DNA of 64,000 nt from positions 1 to 64,000 of the forward strand of contig JAFEDT010000010.1 of assembly GCA_018241445.1 (NCBI GenBank), in the 5' to 3' direction. The position numbers and the translations under genes are program-made. This document shows positions 1-8,542 of the stretch, piece after piece (within the stretch, counting starts at the first letter, position 1; each line of letters starts with the position of its first letter). The stretch is from Pseudomonadota bacterium (GTDB taxonomy: Bacteria > Pseudomonadota > Gammaproteobacteria > Steroidobacterales > Steroidobacteraceae). The notes beneath the pieces are model-generated. The model was not told the DNA's origin. It did no database searches and was given only the letters and a program-made list of their open reading frames with translations.

Positions 1-73
1 CTCCCTGGTTCTCCAGGACCAACCTGACGCCGCGCTCCCTGACCTCCGCCGAATACCGGTTCTGCGTGCTCAT
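1..73 (-). CDS. IS3-family transposase OrfA, N-terminus only (partial)
   Basis: From the ATG at 73 the minus strand reads MSTQNRYSAEVRERGVRL followed by VLENQG before the window ends. This matches the start of the helix-turn-helix OrfA of many IS3-family elements, which typically begin with R-Y-S-x-E-V-R-E-R and V-L-E. A GGAG ribosome-binding site lies just upstream. OrfA binds the IS ends, and it makes the OrfAB transposase by frameshifting into orfB. Nothing downstream is visible, so intactness cannot be judged. Confidence 0.65.
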   Translation of the reverse strand, partial: MSTQNRYSAEVRERGVRLVLENQG

Positions 74-123
74 AGCTCCATCCTCTCAAGTAATGGAGCC
101 TCCTGGAATCCCGGGGCGGTTCA
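1..123 (-). mobile_element. IS3-family insertion sequence, orfA-side end (cut by window edge)
   Basis: Read on the minus strand from position 123, the sequence starts TGAACCGCCCCGG, which looks like an IS3-family terminal inverted repeat (5'-TG start, GC-rich first 15 bp). It leads straight into a leader and the start of a transposase orfA at 73. Only this end is inside the window, so the second inverted repeat, orfB and any target duplication cannot be seen. The end at 123 lies 83 bp beyond the stop of the methyltransferase gene, so the element inserted next to the restriction-modification operon without breaking it. The family call rests on the terminus plus the 24 visible orfA residues. 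Confidence 0.7.
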
Positions 124-206
124 CTGGTCAAATCGCCTAGAACGCGTGAGAGGTGGCCACGGCTGTTTGGGATCAATTGGATGACCATTGGGCAGAGGGT
201 CCTCAA

Positions 207-3026
207 TCACTCGCGCACTCGGAATATCTTCATCACTTCGTCGCCCAAATGATTGATCGCCTTCACTGCAATACGGCCGGACTTGGGAACTGAAAAAGAA
301 CGAGAAGTATTACTGTAAAGAGTGGCCCAAATGTCCTCGTTTATCTCCGCTTTTAGGCTGGCCTTTAGTGCGTCGTAAGGGTCACCCGAGCCTAGGAAGT
401 ATGCCTGACGAACGAAGAAGCTCTCCTCGTTGTAATCAGTATCAACAAACCAGCTGGCTATTCCGTCCTCACGTTCGCTTCGTATCTCTCCGGTTTGAGG
501 ATCAAAGACATCCACTCCTCTTATCTTCACTCGCAGTCGGCCACCTTTCTCGTGGATGATCTCGATGTCAGGTTCTCCGAATATAACAAAAAGGTTTCCC
601 TTTCCAGTGTTTTTTAGTTCGGTAGCCATATGCAAGTCGGCATTCATTCGCGCCTTAAGGACTGGAACCCGTCCAAGTCTGTTGAAGTCAGTAGTATGAG
701 CCTCGTAGTTGAAGGCACAAGTAATGAGCACATCAAACCCGGCATCGGCTGCCTCCCGCGCAGCGGAAACTAGGTCCGCCCTTTGGGCAGTGCCAAACTC
801 AGGTCCCACAAAGATTCCAGCCCGGCGCTCGGTGTTTCCCTCCAGATACTTTCCTTCGGCGACAATCAAATGCCCTGGCCAGGCGGCGAGCGACGTGAAT
901 GCTATTCGGCCCTGTCGGTGTGCCTGCTGTACGCCGGCAATGCGAAGATTGTCGAGGATCATCTCGGGAAATGACTGGCCCGTGGGTAACCCACCGACAG
1001 CATTCCTCAAGGGATCGATGACATCGTCGTCTTCACCGACCGCCAGAACGCGGTGCGGTGAGAGGCTCTCAACGGTGAAGGGCCCCGCCACTCGAACTCT
1101 GTTCCTATCTTCGAACGGCTTGTCGTAGAGATACTCAAACTCCGCTTTGGCAGCGATTGAGGTGTCAATTTCCTTCTGATAGGCAGAGCGTGCCTCTCGC
1201 CATGCCTTATGCAATTCCTTGGCCGCGTTGGGCCAGTGTTCATCTGCGTGACGAGGAACGGACCAATCCGCCCAGTCTTGGTTAAGGATGCTGTTCAGTT
1301 GATCGCGGAGTGGCTCCCACGAGCGCTGCCACTTGTCCCATATAACGTCGATCTCCGCATTGTTGGCGATGGACTTCAAAGTAATGTGAGGCACGCGATC
1401 ATAGACGAAGCCGTGACGAATATTGCCATGTGTTGGTTGCGATGACTGCAGCGTCCGGGAGACTTCGGCTTCTCTCATCTGCCCCTCTCGGGAGTCTGCA
1501 AGCAGAAAAAAGGGATACTTGGCCCCCATAATTCGCGCGCGCGCCAATGTGAGCGCGACTCGGGAAGTATCGATCGTTATCCAGCGGCGACCCCAATGCT
1601 CTGCGACGTACGCAGCGGTGCCGGAGCCACAAGTGGGGTCTAAGACAAGATCGCCAGGGTCTGTGGTCATTAGGATGCATCGCTTTACGATCTCAACATT
1701 TGTTTGAACCACGTAAATCGGATCGCTCTGTCCAAGCAGGCCACCCCAGAGATTCCCAATTGCGACCGCAGTAGATTCATCCTGAAAGCGTAGCTGTCGT
1801 AGTGCGTTGCCAAACTGATCTACGCGCCCAGTCTTAAGCACACGCTCTAGGGATTCCTTAGGCATCCCCCACCAGCGCTTGCCGGAATCAAAGCGTTGGC
1901 CTTTAAACTGGACTTCAAACTTTCGGCCGGGACCTGGCTTGGTAAGCGAGACGTCCCCGAATGGGCGGGCGCCGGTCGGCAGGGGGCGCTCACCAGTTCG
2001 TTCCTGCGGCGTAAGGCGCCTATATTCGCCGTCGGGAAGGTAGACCCAATTGAAATTCGCATCGAGCCCCTCGCCGCGCAGGGTGAAGAGGGGACGAAAT
2101 AGTTGCCGGCCGGCGATCCGCGAATACCAAAGCAGATAATCAAGTCTTGCTGGAGGCCGATCTGTGGAGCCAAGGCCCGTGGCCCCTTTCGTGAACGCGA
2201 TGAGGGACACGAAATTGTCTGTACCAAGAACTTCGTCCATCAGAGCTCTTGCGCGATGCACATTCTCGTCGCCAATCTGGAGAAAGATTGATCCCGAGTC
2301 GGCGAGAAGGTCGCGCGCGACAGTCAACCGATCACGCAGATAGGTTAGGTAGCTATGCACACCGTGCCGCCAGGTGTCCCTGAACGCTTTAACCTGCTCA
2401 GGTTGGCGGGTGATATGGTCAACGTTCCCGTCTTTCACATCACGGGTTGTCGTGGACCATTGGAAGTTGCTGTTGAATTTGATGCCATACGGCGGATCAA
2501 AGTAGATGCACTGGACTTTGCCGCGCAGGCCTTCGCGCTCGGCGAGGCTGGCCATGACCTGCAGGGAGTCGCCGAGGATCATGCGGTTCGACCAGTTCTG
2601 GTCGTGCTGGTAGAACTCCGTCTTGTCGACGCCCTTGGGGATGCCGTTGAAGTCGCCGAAGAGGTCGGCGGTGGTTTCGCCGGCGTCGTGGGCGCGTTCC
2701 TTGCTCTCACGCAGCAGGTCGTCGATGAGCGCCTTGGGGTGGACTTTCTCCTGGATGTAGAGCGGCGGGGCGGGGACGACCAGGTCGGACCAGTCCTGTT
2801 CATCCTTGCCGCGCCACACGAGCTGCGGGTCGAGGTCGGTGTTGCGCGGGTACTTGAGGGTGCGCGGGGACTCCTGCTCCTTCTGGAGCATGGGCTGGAA
2901 TTCCGCGGTGGGGATGTTCTTGCGGCGCGCTTCCTCGTGCTTCAGGGTTTCGACGGTCTTGCCGGCGGCGGTCTTTCGTCCGCTGGTCGATTTGGCGCTG
3001 CCCGCCGACTTCTTGGCTCGAGCCAT
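207..3026 (-). CDS. mod: Type III restriction-modification DNA methyltransferase (Mod)
   Basis: This is a 939-residue adenine-specific DNA methyltransferase. The catalytic motif DPPY is at residues 177-180 and the SAM-binding motif DPTCGSGT at 463-470. Catalytic-before-SAM order is the beta-class arrangement used by Type III Mod proteins. The stretch between them and the long C-terminal part (about 480-939) would hold target recognition and Res contacts; the protein is longer than a typical Mod of 600-700 residues. The N-terminus is Lys/Ala/Ser-rich. It starts 20 bp after the res stop, so the two are one operon with res first. Base composition changes inside the gene: the first ~170 codons are as GC-rich as the chromosome and the rest is clearly more AT-rich, which suggests a mosaic gene. 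The recognition sequence cannot be read from the sequence. Confidence 0.9.
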   Translation of the reverse strand: MARAKKSAGSAKSTSGRKTAAGKTVETLKHEEARRKNIPTAEFQPMLQKEQESPRTLKYPRNTDLDPQLVWRGKDEQDWSDLVVPAPPLYIQEKVHPKALIDDLLRESKERAHDAGETTADLFGDFNGIPKGVDKTEFYQHDQNWSNRMILGDSLQVMASLAEREGLRGKVQCIYFDPPYGIKFNSNFQWSTTTRDVKDGNVDHITRQPEQVKAFRDTWRHGVHSYLTYLRDRLTVARDLLADSGSIFLQIGDENVHRARALMDEVLGTDNFVSLIAFTKGATGLGSTDRPPARLDYLLWYSRIAGRQLFRPLFTLRGEGLDANFNWVYLPDGEYRRLTPQERTGERPLPTGARPFGDVSLTKPGPGRKFEVQFKGQRFDSGKRWWGMPKESLERVLKTGRVDQFGNALRQLRFQDESTAVAIGNLWGGLLGQSDPIYVVQTNVEIVKRCILMTTDPGDLVLDPTCGSGTAAYVAEHWGRRWITIDTSRVALTLARARIMGAKYPFFLLADSREGQMREAEVSRTLQSSQPTHGNIRHGFVYDRVPHITLKSIANNAEIDVIWDKWQRSWEPLRDQLNSILNQDWADWSVPRHADEHWPNAAKELHKAWREARSAYQKEIDTSIAAKAEFEYLYDKPFEDRNRVRVAGPFTVESLSPHRVLAVGEDDDVIDPLRNAVGGLPTGQSFPEMILDNLRIAGVQQAHRQGRIAFTSLAAWPGHLIVAEGKYLEGNTERRAGIFVGPEFGTAQRADLVSAAREAADAGFDVLITCAFNYEAHTTDFNRLGRVPVLKARMNADLHMATELKNTGKGNLFVIFGEPDIEIIHEKGGRLRVKIRGVDVFDPQTGEIRSEREDGIASWFVDTDYNEESFFVRQAYFLGSGDPYDALKASLKAEINEDIWATLYSNTSRSFSVPKSGRIAVKAINHLGDEVMKIFRVRE

Positions 3027-3046
3027 GCTGTTTCGTCTCCCGTCTA

Positions 3047-6000
3047 TCAGGGGTGCGCAGCGGGTGCGGCGTGGTCCGGTGCCGCGGGATGGATGGCCGC
3101 GGCGATCATCCGATCAAATTCGCTCCCGATCTTCGCCGCCAGGTCCACTTCCATCGTATACACGTCGGTGAATTCCGCGAAGGCCCAGCGGCCGTAGGTC
3201 TTCAGGTGGTTCACGCCCGGGACCCAGTAGGTTTCCATGGTGGACTTCTTTTCTTTGGCATCCTCGCGCCGGTAGCCCTTGATCTCGACCACCAGGTGCA
3301 GCGGCTCGGCGGCGCCGCGGCCGTCGTCGACCTTCACGATGAAGTCCGGCCGGTAGCGGCGGTTTTCTGAGCCGAAGCGATAGGGGACTTCAAGGCCGAG
3401 ATTGTGGTTCTTGGTGTAGGCGAGCACTCTCGGGTGTCCTTCCGCCACGCGGCAGAATTCGGCTTCCCAGTCACTGTCGAGGATCACCCAGTTCACGTGG
3501 TTTTTTTGCGGCGGGCCGCTCGTCTCCCAGCGGTCGGTGCGGGAGGTGTTGAAGCGGACATGACGGGTGGAGCCTTCCGGGTTGTAGGCATCGAGCAGCA
3601 CCTTGATGGGCCGGTCGCCGAGAAATTCCCGGGTGATCGCGGCGGTGATGCGCTCGCAGGCCATGTCAGCGAGGTCCTGATACAGCAGCAGGGCAGGGTA
3701 GGTGTCGCCCTTGCAGGTCAGGCAGGTCTCGAGCCATTCCTTGGTGATGCGTTTCAGCTGGCCGAAGAGGTAGAGGCGCGGTTCTTCGCCCGGGTCGCGC
3801 CACTTAGTGTAGAGCAGGTGCTTGGTCAGATGCATCAGCAGCGTCGAGGTCCGCACATCACCCAGGTGCTTGAGGTTCAGGTCCACGGTCTCGCCGATGA
3901 TCCCGGCGTTACGGGTATGCGAGGGCCCCACCAGGTCGGGGCTCAGCACGAGATTGGAGTCCTCGTTGAACTGCGCTCGCAAGCGGTCCTCGGGCAGTTC
4001 GACACGGTAGCCTTCGACACGCGGAAAGCGGATCTCGAGCGCGTCGCGCTCCGGGATGATTGCCTTGACCTGCACGGTCTCGCGCGGCGGCTGCGGCGGC
4101 GCGATCACGGGCTTTGCGGTGAAATCGAATGGCACACCGAACACGTCTGCATACTCGACGTTGAGAAGGCCGTCCTCGTTCAGGTCATACGACTGCCGAC
4201 GCAGCGCGCGCCCGATCACCTGCTCGCACAGCAGTTGTGTGCCGAAGGCCCGGACCCCCAGCACGTGAGTCACGGTGTTGGCATCCCACCCCTCGGTCAG
4301 CATGGACACCGAGACAACGCAGCGGACGCTCTCCCCAAGCTGGCCCGCCTTGCCGACGGTATTCATCACCTCGCGCAGCAGTTCCTGGTCCGTGATCCCT
4401 TCGCCCTGGCGGATGTCGCCGCTGCGCTCAATGCGCTCGCGGCGGAAGCGTTCAATCTCATCGGCCGCCATGGCGCGGAAGTTCGTATCTAGGGCATCCC
4501 CCGCCTCGAGCTGCTCGCTGTCGATCAGGAGCGTATTAGGACGCGGCAGGGGGTTGCCCGTCACCTCGTCAAAGTTGCGGAATAGTGCAAATTTGCCGTT
4601 GACCAGGGTGCTGGTGCCGTCCTCGTTGTCGCGCTGGAAGCCAGAGATGAAGTCGTAGACCAGTTTCGAGATCGCGGTGTTCTGGCACACCACGATGAAG
4701 CAGGGCGGCACCTTAATGCCGCGCTCGCGCCAGATAGTGAAGGTCTGCGCGTAGTGGCCGTACAGGGCGTCGAGCGCGGTCTGCAGGCGGGTCGGAAGCT
4801 TTTCGGGATCCAGGTCGCCGGACTGGCCACGCCCCTTTTTCGGCATGTCCTTGCGGATGTTTTCCCACAGGTTGCGGAACATCGGCATCTCGCTGCCGGG
4901 GATGTTCTCGGCGACCGGGACGCGCGGCAGTTTCACGATGCCGCACTCGATGGCGTCCATGAGGGAGAAATCGCTCATGGTCCAGGGGAACAGCGTGCCC
5001 TCCGCGTAGCCGGAGCCGCGCAGGAAGAAGGGGGTCGCCGAGAGATCCATCACCCGTTGTACGCCGAGCTTGCGGTTCACGGCCTCGAGGCCCGAGATCC
5101 ATACTCGCGCCGCCTCGTTGTTCTTCTCCGCTTCCTTGCGTTCTTCGCCCTTGAAGTCCTCGTCATCAGGCTCGGGCGGTTTCTCGCGGTAGCAGTGATG
5201 CGCCTCGTCGTTGATCACGAGGATGTTCTTCATCCCCATGAGCTCCGGCATCACCCGCTGGAGCATCTGGCCCTCGGTCTCGAGCGTGTCGAGCTCGCCT
5301 CCGGTGCGGCCCTCGAGCAGTGCGCGCCCGCCTGCGGAGAGCTCAAGGCTCTCGCGGCGCCGCAGCGCATGGAAGTTGGTGATGACGATCTTGGCGTGCT
5401 GCATCTCGCCCAGGAGTTCGCTCGGCACCAGCTCGCGGTTACCGTAGTAGCTTTCGGGATCGTTCGGCAGCAGGACCCGCAGGCGATCCTTGATGGTGAG
5501 GCCGGGTGCGACGATCAGGAACCCGCGGGTGAAGTGCCGGCTCGTGGGGCGCCGGTAGGCGTTCAGGGTCTGCCAGGCCATCAGCATCGCCATGACCGTG
5601 GTCTTGCCGGCGCCGGTGGCGAGCTTCAACGCGAGCCGCAACAGCTCCGGGTTCGCGTCCCGGTTCGCGCTCTCGAGGTAAGTCAGGAATCTTTCGCCGG
5701 CCTTGCCGATTGAGGGTGCAACCTCCGACAGCCAGATGGCAGTCTCGACGGCCTCGATCTGACAGAAGAACGGGCGGAGGTTGGCGAACGGGTGATGCCG
5801 CCAGTGCTGCAGCAGCCGTGCGGTTTCCGGCGTCACCCGCCAGTCGCGCGGATTGGGGATCTGCCGCCAGCGGTCCACCTGCTCGCGCAGGCCGGTGATG
5901 ATCGAGGTGTGTGCGTACTGCTGCTCGCGGGTCGAAAGCCCTTCGCCCTCGTCGAAAACGATCGATGCCTGCTGTGCGCCCTTGTGCTTCTTCGGCTTCG

Positions 6001-6151
6001 GAATCGGCGTAACGAAACGCGCATCCCGGCGCTTGGGGACGACTTGCTGGGTCGGCTGGCCACTGGCATCGAGCTCCCAGTGGCGACTGGGGTACGCGTA
6101 GGGGGAATTGAGGATCGGCCGTTCGAAGAAGTCGTTATTCATTGTTGGCAT
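3047..6151 (-). CDS. res: Type III restriction enzyme Res subunit (helicase-nuclease)
   Basis: This is a 1034-residue superfamily-2 helicase fused to a nuclease. Visible motifs are Walker A ATGAGKTT (178-185), DEAH (315-318), the SAT motif (371-373), a helicase motif VI stretch with QVIGRALRR, and a C-terminal PD-(D/E)xK site with PD at 935-936 and ExK at 956-958. It should cleave unmodified DNA together with Mod after ATP-dependent communication between sites. It is the first gene of the operon, with mod 20 bp downstream. The start is uncertain: ATG at 6151 or the next in-frame ATG at 6142, neither with a strong ribosome-binding site. The reading frame is intact and all helicase and nuclease residues are present, so the system looks functional. 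Confidence 0.92.
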   Translation of the reverse strand: MPTMNNDFFERPILNSPYAYPSRHWELDASGQPTQQVVPKRRDARFVTPIPKPKKHKGAQQASIVFDEGEGLSTREQQYAHTSIITGLREQVDRWRQIPNPRDWRVTPETARLLQHWRHHPFANLRPFFCQIEAVETAIWLSEVAPSIGKAGERFLTYLESANRDANPELLRLALKLATGAGKTTVMAMLMAWQTLNAYRRPTSRHFTRGFLIVAPGLTIKDRLRVLLPNDPESYYGNRELVPSELLGEMQHAKIVITNFHALRRRESLELSAGGRALLEGRTGGELDTLETEGQMLQRVMPELMGMKNILVINDEAHHCYREKPPEPDDEDFKGEERKEAEKNNEAARVWISGLEAVNRKLGVQRVMDLSATPFFLRGSGYAEGTLFPWTMSDFSLMDAIECGIVKLPRVPVAENIPGSEMPMFRNLWENIRKDMPKKGRGQSGDLDPEKLPTRLQTALDALYGHYAQTFTIWRERGIKVPPCFIVVCQNTAISKLVYDFISGFQRDNEDGTSTLVNGKFALFRNFDEVTGNPLPRPNTLLIDSEQLEAGDALDTNFRAMAADEIERFRRERIERSGDIRQGEGITDQELLREVMNTVGKAGQLGESVRCVVSVSMLTEGWDANTVTHVLGVRAFGTQLLCEQVIGRALRRQSYDLNEDGLLNVEYADVFGVPFDFTAKPVIAPPQPPRETVQVKAIIPERDALEIRFPRVEGYRVELPEDRLRAQFNEDSNLVLSPDLVGPSHTRNAGIIGETVDLNLKHLGDVRTSTLLMHLTKHLLYTKWRDPGEEPRLYLFGQLKRITKEWLETCLTCKGDTYPALLLYQDLADMACERITAAITREFLGDRPIKVLLDAYNPEGSTRHVRFNTSRTDRWETSGPPQKNHVNWVILDSDWEAEFCRVAEGHPRVLAYTKNHNLGLEVPYRFGSENRRYRPDFIVKVDDGRGAAEPLHLVVEIKGYRREDAKEKKSTMETYWVPGVNHLKTYGRWAFAEFTDVYTMEVDLAAKIGSEFDRMIAAAIHPAAPDHAAPAAHP

Positions 6152-6268
6152 CGAACGCTATCGGGCCTCAGCCGAACATTCCAGCGGCGTGCAAAACGCG
6201 CGGAACGACGAAGCGCGTGGCAGGAGAAGCATTAACGCCGTCTAGCACGTGGGGACTCGAGGACTCAG

Positions 6269-6310
6269 ATTACCTAAACATTACCTAAGCATCAGTTTGG
6301 CCACTTAGGT
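6269..6310. repeat. Helically phased ACCTAA repeats upstream of res
   Basis: ATTACCTAA occurs at 6269-6277 and again at 6280-6288, exactly 11 bp apart (about one helical turn). An inverted copy, CTTAGGT, is at 6304-6310. The block lies in an unusually AT-rich patch between the res start (6151) and the 3' end of tRNA-Glu (6335). It could be an operator for the restriction operon or recombinase/excisionase arm sites of an island; which one is inference. The rest of 6152-6334 shows no gene. Confidence 0.5.
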
Positions 6311-6334
6311 TTTAGTTTATCTTCTTGTTTTTAT

Positions 6335-6410
6335 TGGCGCTCCCTACGGGATTCGAACCCGTGTTACAGCCTTGAGAGGGCTATGTCCTGGGCCTCTAGA
6401 CGAAGGGAGC
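6335..6410 (-). tRNA. tRNA-Glu (anticodon CTC)
   Basis: On the minus strand a 76-nt tRNA folds fully. The acceptor arms are GCTCCCT and AGGGAGC, and the 3' CCA is encoded at 6337-6335. The D-arm has GTCTAGAGGCCCAGGAC, the anticodon stem is TAGCC/GGCTG with loop CTCTCAA (anticodon CTC), and the T-loop is TTCGAAT. The body matches bacterial tRNA-Glu. The CTC anticodon reads GAG only, so another tRNA-Glu (TTC) must exist elsewhere. Its 3' end faces the restriction-modification genes, the usual orientation for a tRNA used as an integration site. Confidence 0.97.
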
Positions 6411-6440
6411 GTCGGGTGGGGCTTGGGCCAAGAGCGCGGT

Positions 6441-6468
6441 ATTATAGAGAGCTGACCCGATTGCTCAA
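6441..6468 (-). promoter_or_regulatory. Sigma70-type promoter of tRNA-Glu
   Basis: On the minus strand TTGAGC (6468-6463) and a perfect TATAAT (6446-6441) are separated by 16 bp. Expected transcription start is near 6434, about 24 nt before the mature tRNA 5' end at 6410. The divergent gene pcnB starts at 6490, so its own promoter must overlap this region. Confidence 0.75.
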
Positions 6469-6489
6469 GCTCGAAAGCCAGTTAATAAA

Positions 6490-8031
6490 TTGAACTCCCC
6501 TGACGCGTCGCCTGCGACGCCCGCCGCCGTACCGCGGATCATTCCGCGCGCCGAGCACACCATCTCCCGTTCCCATATCTCCCCCAACGCCCTGCGGGTC
6601 CTGTATCGCCTGAAAGACGCCGGTTACCAGGGCTTCCTGGTGGGGGGCTGTGTCCGCGACCTGCTGCTGGGCCTGGAACCCAAGGACTTCGACGTCGCCA
6701 CCGACGCGCTGCCGGAGGAGGTCAGGAAACTCTTCCGCAACTGCCGCCTGGTCGGCCGGCGCTTCCGGCTGGCGCACGTGTTTTTCGGGCGCGAGATCAT
6801 CGAGGTTGCGACCTTCCGCGCCGCCACCGCGCCCTCACCGGGGGAGGAGCCGCCGGAGGACCCGGATGCCGAGGACGATGAGCTGCCCGGCCTGGACGAT
6901 GAAGGGCAGCCGGATTCCCCTGAGGATGACGAACCCAACGGCAACATCGACCCGGATTACGTGCCACCGGCGCCGGCAGGACGCGGTCGGGGCCGGCGCG
7001 ACCGCTACGACCCGGAAGAGGACGAGACTCATCGGGCGGTGGACCCTTCCGGGCGCATCCTGCGTGACAACGTCTACGGCACCATCGACCAGGACGTGTG
7101 GCGGCGCGACTTCACCGCCAACTCGCTCTACTACAACATCGCCGATTTCTCGATCTGGGACTACGTCGACGGCGTTGCCGACGTGCGCGCGCACACGCTG
7201 CGGCTGATCGGGGACCCGGAGACGCGTTTCCGCGAGGACCCGGTGCGCATGCTGCGGGCGGCGCGCTTCGAGGCGAAGCTCGGCTTCACGATCGAGCCGG
7301 CCACCGCCGCGCAGATCGGCCCGCTGCGCCAGCTGCTTGCGGGTGTACCGCCGGCGCGCCTGTTCGATGAAACGCTGAAGCTGTTTCTCACCGGCCACGG
7401 GGAGCGCAGCTTCGATGCACTGCGCCGCCGCGGCCTGCTGGCGATGCTGCTGCCGACGGTGGACGCCTATTTCACGGGCCACCCGGGCAGCCTGGTGGAG
7501 AAGCTGCTGCGCCAGGGCCTGGTCAACACCGATGGCCGGGTGCAGGCAGACAAGCCGGTGACGCCGACCTTCCTGTTCGCGCTGCTGCTGTACGGGCCGA
7601 TTGCGGGCATCATCGAGGCGCTGCCGCCGGAGCGCTGGCACGAGACCTCGACCATCATCGACGCCTGCGACAAGGCGATCCGCCAGGCGCAGGCGCATAT
7701 CACCATCCCCAAGCGCTTCTCACTCGGGGTGCACGAGATGTTCGCGCTGCAGCCGCGCCTGGAACATCCGCGCGGCCGCCGCGCGCTGCGCACGCTGGAA
7801 CATCCGCGTTTCCGCGCCGGCTATGACCTGCTGCTGCTGCGCGCGCAGTTCGGCCTGGCGCCCGCGGAAATGGCGCAGTGGTGGACGCGCCTGCAGGAGG
7901 TCTCGCCCGAGGAGCGAGGCAGGATGGCCGATGCGCTCAGTACGCAGTCGGCGCCCCCCGGCGGATCGGGCAGCCGGCGCGGGGGCCGCAGGCGCCGCCG
8001 CCGTCCGCGCGCCGCGGGTCCGGCCGCCTGA
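6490..8031 (+). CDS. pcnB: Poly(A) polymerase I
   Basis: PcnB adds 3' poly(A) tails to RNA and thereby promotes decay. The 513-residue protein has the nucleotidyltransferase signature GG (52-53) with the catalytic pair D66 and D68 in PKDFDVATDA, and the conserved RRDFTANSLYY block (205-215). It is distinguished from CCA-adding enzyme by its family-typical sequence and its folK/panBC neighbours. An acidic, Pro/Gly/Arg-rich segment of roughly 70 residues (about 114-184) is inserted in the catalytic domain where E. coli PcnB has only a short loop. The C-terminus is very Arg-rich, as in other PcnB proteins. The start is TTG at 6490; no ATG precedes the conserved core. folK follows after 14 bp. 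Confidence 0.95.
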   Translation: MNSPDASPATPAAVPRIIPRAEHTISRSHISPNALRVLYRLKDAGYQGFLVGGCVRDLLLGLEPKDFDVATDALPEEVRKLFRNCRLVGRRFRLAHVFFGREIIEVATFRAATAPSPGEEPPEDPDAEDDELPGLDDEGQPDSPEDDEPNGNIDPDYVPPAPAGRGRGRRDRYDPEEDETHRAVDPSGRILRDNVYGTIDQDVWRRDFTANSLYYNIADFSIWDYVDGVADVRAHTLRLIGDPETRFREDPVRMLRAARFEAKLGFTIEPATAAQIGPLRQLLAGVPPARLFDETLKLFLTGHGERSFDALRRRGLLAMLLPTVDAYFTGHPGSLVEKLLRQGLVNTDGRVQADKPVTPTFLFALLLYGPIAGIIEALPPERWHETSTIIDACDKAIRQAQAHITIPKRFSLGVHEMFALQPRLEHPRGRRALRTLEHPRFRAGYDLLLLRAQFGLAPAEMAQWWTRLQEVSPEERGRMADALSTQSAPPGGSGSRRGGRRRRRRPRAAGPAA

Positions 8032-8045
8032 CGAGGCGCAAGCCG

Positions 8046-8540
8046 GTGCAGCACTGGTGGCCTGCCTGGGTCGCGGTGGGCAGCAATCTCGATGACCCGC
8101 GCCGCCAGGTGCGGCTGGCCTTCGAGCGGCTCGGCCAGCTTCCGGCCACGCAGCTCATGTGCCGCTCGCGCCTGTACGGCTCCCGGCCGCTCGGGCCCGT
8201 TTCCCAACCGGACTTCGTCAACGCCGTGGCGGGCCTGGTGACGCAGCTCGGCGCAGAGCAATTGTTCGCGGCGCTCAAAGGTATCGAGGCCGACATGGGC
8301 AGGCCCGCGGTGCACGAGCGCTGGGGTCCGCGGGTGATCGACCTGGACCTGCTGGGCTACGCCCGTGAGCGGCGCGCCGATGCACACCTGACGCTGCCCC
8401 ATCCCGGGATAGTGGAGCGCAACTTCGTTCTGTATCCTTTGGCGGAGTTTGCCCCCGATCTTGATCTGCCCGGGCTCGGCCGCGTCGGCGAGCTTGCCGG
8501 GCGGCTCACGCCCGGGGGTCTCACGGTGCTGGAGGACTGA
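8046..8540 (+). CDS. folK: 2-amino-4-hydroxy-6-hydroxymethyldihydropteridine pyrophosphokinase
   Basis: HPPK transfers pyrophosphate from ATP to the pterin in folate synthesis. The 164-residue protein begins with the conserved WVAVGSNLDDP. It has the signature RWGPRVIDLDLLGY near residue 100 and the LPHPGIVERNFVLYPLAE block. The open frame runs further upstream, but GTG at 8046 is preferred. It has a GAGGCG ribosome-binding site 7 nt upstream, lies just after the pcnB stop, and gives a length close to E. coli FolK (159). The next gene starts 2 bp after the stop, so it is part of the pcnB-panC operon. Confidence 0.95.
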   Translation: MQHWWPAWVAVGSNLDDPRRQVRLAFERLGQLPATQLMCRSRLYGSRPLGPVSQPDFVNAVAGLVTQLGAEQLFAALKGIEADMGRPAVHERWGPRVIDLDLLGYARERRADAHLTLPHPGIVERNFVLYPLAEFAPDLDLPGLGRVGELAGRLTPGGLTVLED

Positions 8541-8542
8541 GG

